From CAZZBK01 sp964652155 (lineage in GTDB: Bacteria > Planctomycetota > Planctomycetia > Pirellulales > PNKZ01), in NCBI GenBank assembly GCA_964652155.1, contig CAZZBK010000147.1, positions 1-14,873 of the forward strand: 14,873 bases of DNA, written 5' to 3'. Positions 12,752-14,873 of this stretch are shown here, in pieces. The notes beneath the pieces are model-generated. The model had not been told where the DNA came from and did no database searches. It saw only the letters and a program-made list of their open reading frames with translations. Numbering within the stretch: position 1 is the stretch's first letter; each line of letters starts with the position of its first letter. The position numbers were made by a program, and so were the translations under genes.

Positions 12752-14731
12752 ATGAACGACTCCATCAAGACGCTAGGACTGCTCGCCGCCGCCGTGGTTG
12801 TGGTCGGCCTCACCTATGGCACCAAGCCCTCGACCCAACTCGACCAAGTCGAGGTCAAGTCGGGGACCGAACTGTTCAAAGACTACGATGACCCCGTCAA
12901 GGCCACCGCGCTGACGATCACCGAGTACGACGAGGAACGGGGCCAGTCGAACCAATTCAAGGTCGAACGCACGAATGGCGTGTGGACGCTCCCCTCGTTT
13001 CAGACGTACCCGGCCGACGCCAATGGCCAAATCGCCGCCGCGACGCTCGACCTCAAGGGGCTCAAGATCATCGAGCGCGCTTCCCAGGATCGCACGCAGT
13101 TCGAACTCTACGGCGTTATCGACCCCACCGACAGCAAGCAAGCCACCGAAGGGGTCAAGGGCGTCGGCAAGCACGTCAAGCTCGAAGACCAGGCCGGCAA
13201 CACGCTCGTCAACCTGATCGTTGGCAAGTCGGTCCCCGACCGCACCAACTTGCGCTACGTTCGCCGTCCGTCGCAGGACGAAACCTACGTCTGCGAAATC
13301 GAGACCGGCAAGCTCACAACCAAGCTCAGCGATTGGATCGAGCCCGACCTGCTCAAGCTCAACGCTTTCGACATCAAGCGGCTCAACGTCCACGACTCGT
13401 CGTTCCAGCAGGTGCTCAACCCGCGCACCGGACAGGTGCAGTTGGCGCAAATCCCACGCAGCAAGTTCGTCGTCGAGTACGACAACAAAGCCTCGAAGTG
13501 GTCGCTCGCCAAGCTCGAAGAGCCCAACGACGAAGCGATCAAGAAGAACGACCAGGAGAACATGTGGAAGGCCCGGGCTCTGACGGCCAGCGAGGAACTC
13601 GACAACACGAAACTCAACGACCTGAAGACGGCGCTCGACGACTTGAAAATCGTCAACGTCGAAAAGAAACCTGCTGGCTTAACGGCTGACCTCGTGGTGG
13701 GAGACGACCTGCGCGAGGCCAAGACGACGCTGCAATCGCTGGCCGACCGCGGCTTTTATCCGTTCCAGGTGGGGCGCGTCGGCGACAAGCCGCGTTTCGA
13801 GTTGCTCAGCGACCAGGGGGAAGTCGTCTGCCTGATGAACGACGGAGTCGAATACACCTTGCGTTTCGGCTCGATCGCTGGCGAGAATCGCGAGGGGAAT
13901 GCCACGAAGAAAGATGACGCCCAACCGGACGAGCCGAAAGACGACAAGAGCGGTTCGAGCGTGAGCCGGTTCATCATGGTCTCGGCCCGGTTGAACAGCG
14001 AAATGATCGCGGCACCGGTGTTGAAGCCACTCCCCGGCGGCCCAGCACCCGAAGCCAAGCCGGCCGCCAAGCCCGAGGAGAAGAAAGCGGAAGAGAAAAA
14101 GCCAGACGAGAAAAAGGCCGACGAGAAAAAGGCGGATGGGGCATGCGTCGACGAACAGGCCGACGACAAGAAGGCGGCCGACCCGAAAGCCGCCGAGAGC
14201 AAGCCCGCCGACGCACCCAAGCCGTCGGCTCCGCCGACGAAAGTCGAGTCCAAGCCCGCCGACACCAAGGCCCCCGCCGTCGAGAGCAAGTCCGCCGACG
14301 CACCCAAGCCGTCGGCTCCGCCGACGAAAGTCGAGTCCAAGCCCGCCGACACCAAGGCCCCCGCCGTCGAGAGCAAGCCCGCCGACACCCCCAAGCCGTC
14401 GGCTCCGCCGACGAATGTCGAGACGAAGCCCGCCCCAGCGGTCGATCCCGAAGAGGCCAAGAAGCAGCTCGAAGCCCAGCGCAAGGCCATCGAGACCGAA
14501 AACAAGCAACAGCAAGACGCCTACGAGCAGAAGCTCAAGGATGCCCAAAAGAAAGTCGACGACCTGAACCGCCGCTTTGGCACGTGGTACTACGTCATTT
14601 CTGACGCGACCTACAAGAAGATCCATCTGAGCGGCAAGGACATCGTCAAGAAGAAGGAAGGGGCCGAGGAACCTGTCACCGACCCGCTCAAGAAGGGGGA
14701 CGAGCTCAAGAAGGGGCTCGACGACAAATAG
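12752..14731 (+). CDS. DUF4340-containing membrane-anchored protein with Lys/Ala/Pro repeat insert
   Basis: The start is ATG at 12752, giving 659 residues. A TTG 45 bp earlier (12707) adds a stretch that does not look coding. One membrane helix (residues 7-23, TLGLLAAAVVVVGLTYG) anchors the N-terminus. Residues about 40-440 look like DUF4340, with LFKDYDDP, TITEYDEERG, ERTNGVWTLPSF and LKIIERASQDRTQFELYGV near the front. Residues about 440-562 are a disordered, charged insert rich in Lys, Glu, Ala and Pro, including near-identical 29-residue repeats (482-510, 511-539, partial 540-561). Residues 563-610 are a coiled coil (EEAKKQLEAQRKAIETEN), and the domain appears to close with RFGTWYYVISDATYKKIHL (near 608-626). 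DUF4340 genes often follow gldG-like genes, so it is probably an accessory subunit of this transporter. Biochemical role unknown. No SD is present. Confidence 0.88.
   Translation: MNDSIKTLGLLAAAVVVVGLTYGTKPSTQLDQVEVKSGTELFKDYDDPVKATALTITEYDEERGQSNQFKVERTNGVWTLPSFQTYPADANGQIAAATLDLKGLKIIERASQDRTQFELYGVIDPTDSKQATEGVKGVGKHVKLEDQAGNTLVNLIVGKSVPDRTNLRYVRRPSQDETYVCEIETGKLTTKLSDWIEPDLLKLNAFDIKRLNVHDSSFQQVLNPRTGQVQLAQIPRSKFVVEYDNKASKWSLAKLEEPNDEAIKKNDQENMWKARALTASEELDNTKLNDLKTALDDLKIVNVEKKPAGLTADLVVGDDLREAKTTLQSLADRGFYPFQVGRVGDKPRFELLSDQGEVVCLMNDGVEYTLRFGSIAGENREGNATKKDDAQPDEPKDDKSGSSVSRFIMVSARLNSEMIAAPVLKPLPGGPAPEAKPAAKPEEKKAEEKKPDEKKADEKKADGACVDEQADDKKAADPKAAESKPADAPKPSAPPTKVESKPADTKAPAVESKSADAPKPSAPPTKVESKPADTKAPAVESKPADTPKPSAPPTNVETKPAPAVDPEEAKKQLEAQRKAIETENKQQQDAYEQKLKDAQKKVDDLNRRFGTWYYVISDATYKKIHLSGKDIVKKKEGAEEPVTDPLKKGDELKKGLDDK
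14195..14434 (+). repeat. In-frame 87-bp tandem repeat within the DUF4340 gene
   Basis: Unit 1 (14195-14281) and unit 2 (14282-14368) differ at one base of 87, changing Pro to Ser. A third, partial unit (14369-14434, 66 bp) is more diverged. Each unit encodes 29 residues built on ESKPAD and PKPSAPPTKV, and ESKPAD itself occurs twice per unit. Such identity points to recent duplication by slippage or unequal recombination. Copy number should vary between strains without breaking the frame, since 87 is divisible by three. Confidence 0.92.
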
Positions 14732-14873
14732 CGCCGCAGCGGCCAGCCGATGTTCAGCGAACCTGCCGAAATTCGCGATAGAAGCCTGTGACGAGGCCAA
14801 CGTTGAATTAAGATAAGAGGACACTCAAGCGGTCAGAGGAAAGCAGAGAGCTGACCCACGGCTTTCCGCTTTC
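14732..14873. other. Non-coding 3' flank of the operon with interleaved inverted repeats, cut by window end
   Basis: I see no gene in these 142 bp. At 14831-14867 two inverted repeats interleave: GGTCAG (14831-14836) with CTGACC (14851-14856), and GGAAAGC (14838-14844) with GCTTTCC (14861-14867). A third possible pairing is AAGCGG (14827-14832) with CCGCTT (14866-14871). No clear T-run lies within the window, so this is not a confident terminator. The last 13 bases (GCTTTCC then GCTTTC) repeat with a 7-bp period. Confidence 0.45.

Noticed and set aside
14141..14152. Adjacent SphI and SalI sites (GCATGC then GTCGAC), like a cloning polylinker
   Set aside because: The sites are in frame within continuous coding sequence, with no other vector sequence nearby. 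Such pairs are expected by chance in GC-rich DNA.
13679..14824. Open frames of 381 and 249 codons opposite the DUF4340 gene
   Set aside because: Their apparent repeats (Gly/Leu/Arg-rich and Ser/Ala/Gly-rich) are just the complement of the 87-bp coding repeat.

Overview
This GC-rich window (about 60-65% G+C by eye) looks like chromosome from a planctomycete, most likely of the Pirellulales. Four things suggest this: an LEPR-XLL-type N-terminus (LWIEQLEQRLALAA) on a large surface protein; a gldF-gldG fusion followed by a DUF4340 gene; a secreted protein of nearly 1000 residues combining a possible TIM barrel with carbohydrate-binding-like domains; and many genes without a Shine-Dalgarno (SD) sequence. 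The assignment rests on gene content recalled from these families, not on a marker gene.

Layout. 16-2976 (-): large secreted protein with jelly-roll-like ends and a possible glycosidase-like barrel, with a candidate promoter at 3013-3042. 3222-3506 (+): small charged coiled-coil protein, followed by a strong intrinsic terminator (3547-3590). 3591-3949: no gene, but two palindromic modules, one a MITE-like element (3656-3833) with 11-bp inverted ends and 7-bp direct repeats. 3950-6379 (+): LEPR-XLL surface protein with two PKD-like domains, one Ig-like domain and a calpain-type (C2) cysteine protease with its active site intact. 6380-6476: heptamer repeat between convergent genes. 6477-8771 (-): nine TPRs joined to an OGT/SPINDLY-like (GT41) glycosyltransferase. 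8772-9138: divergent intergenic region with a dyad that overlaps a candidate promoter. 9139-14731 (+): three-gene operon encoding a GldA-like ATPase, a GldF-GldG fusion permease and a DUF4340 membrane-anchored protein carrying near-identical 87-bp tandem repeats. 14732-14873: no gene; nested inverted repeats cut off by the window end.

How the genes work together. The last three genes form a clear unit. The ATPase should energise the ABC-2 permease half of the fusion, while the GldG-like half and the DUF4340 protein project from the membrane. In Bacteroidetes the equivalent GldAFG complex is linked to gliding; in planctomycetes the substrate is unknown. The other four genes are probably independent units connected to the cell surface or to glycan and protein modification.

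The most interesting non-coding signals are the MITE-like palindrome at 3643-3844 and short repeats with a period of 7 or 14 bp that recur in several spacers (1-28, 6401-6456, 9873-9900, 12670-12691 and 14861-14873), reminiscent of the heptameric STRR repeats of cyanobacteria. I found no rRNA, tRNA, CRISPR array, transposase gene or recognised defence system.
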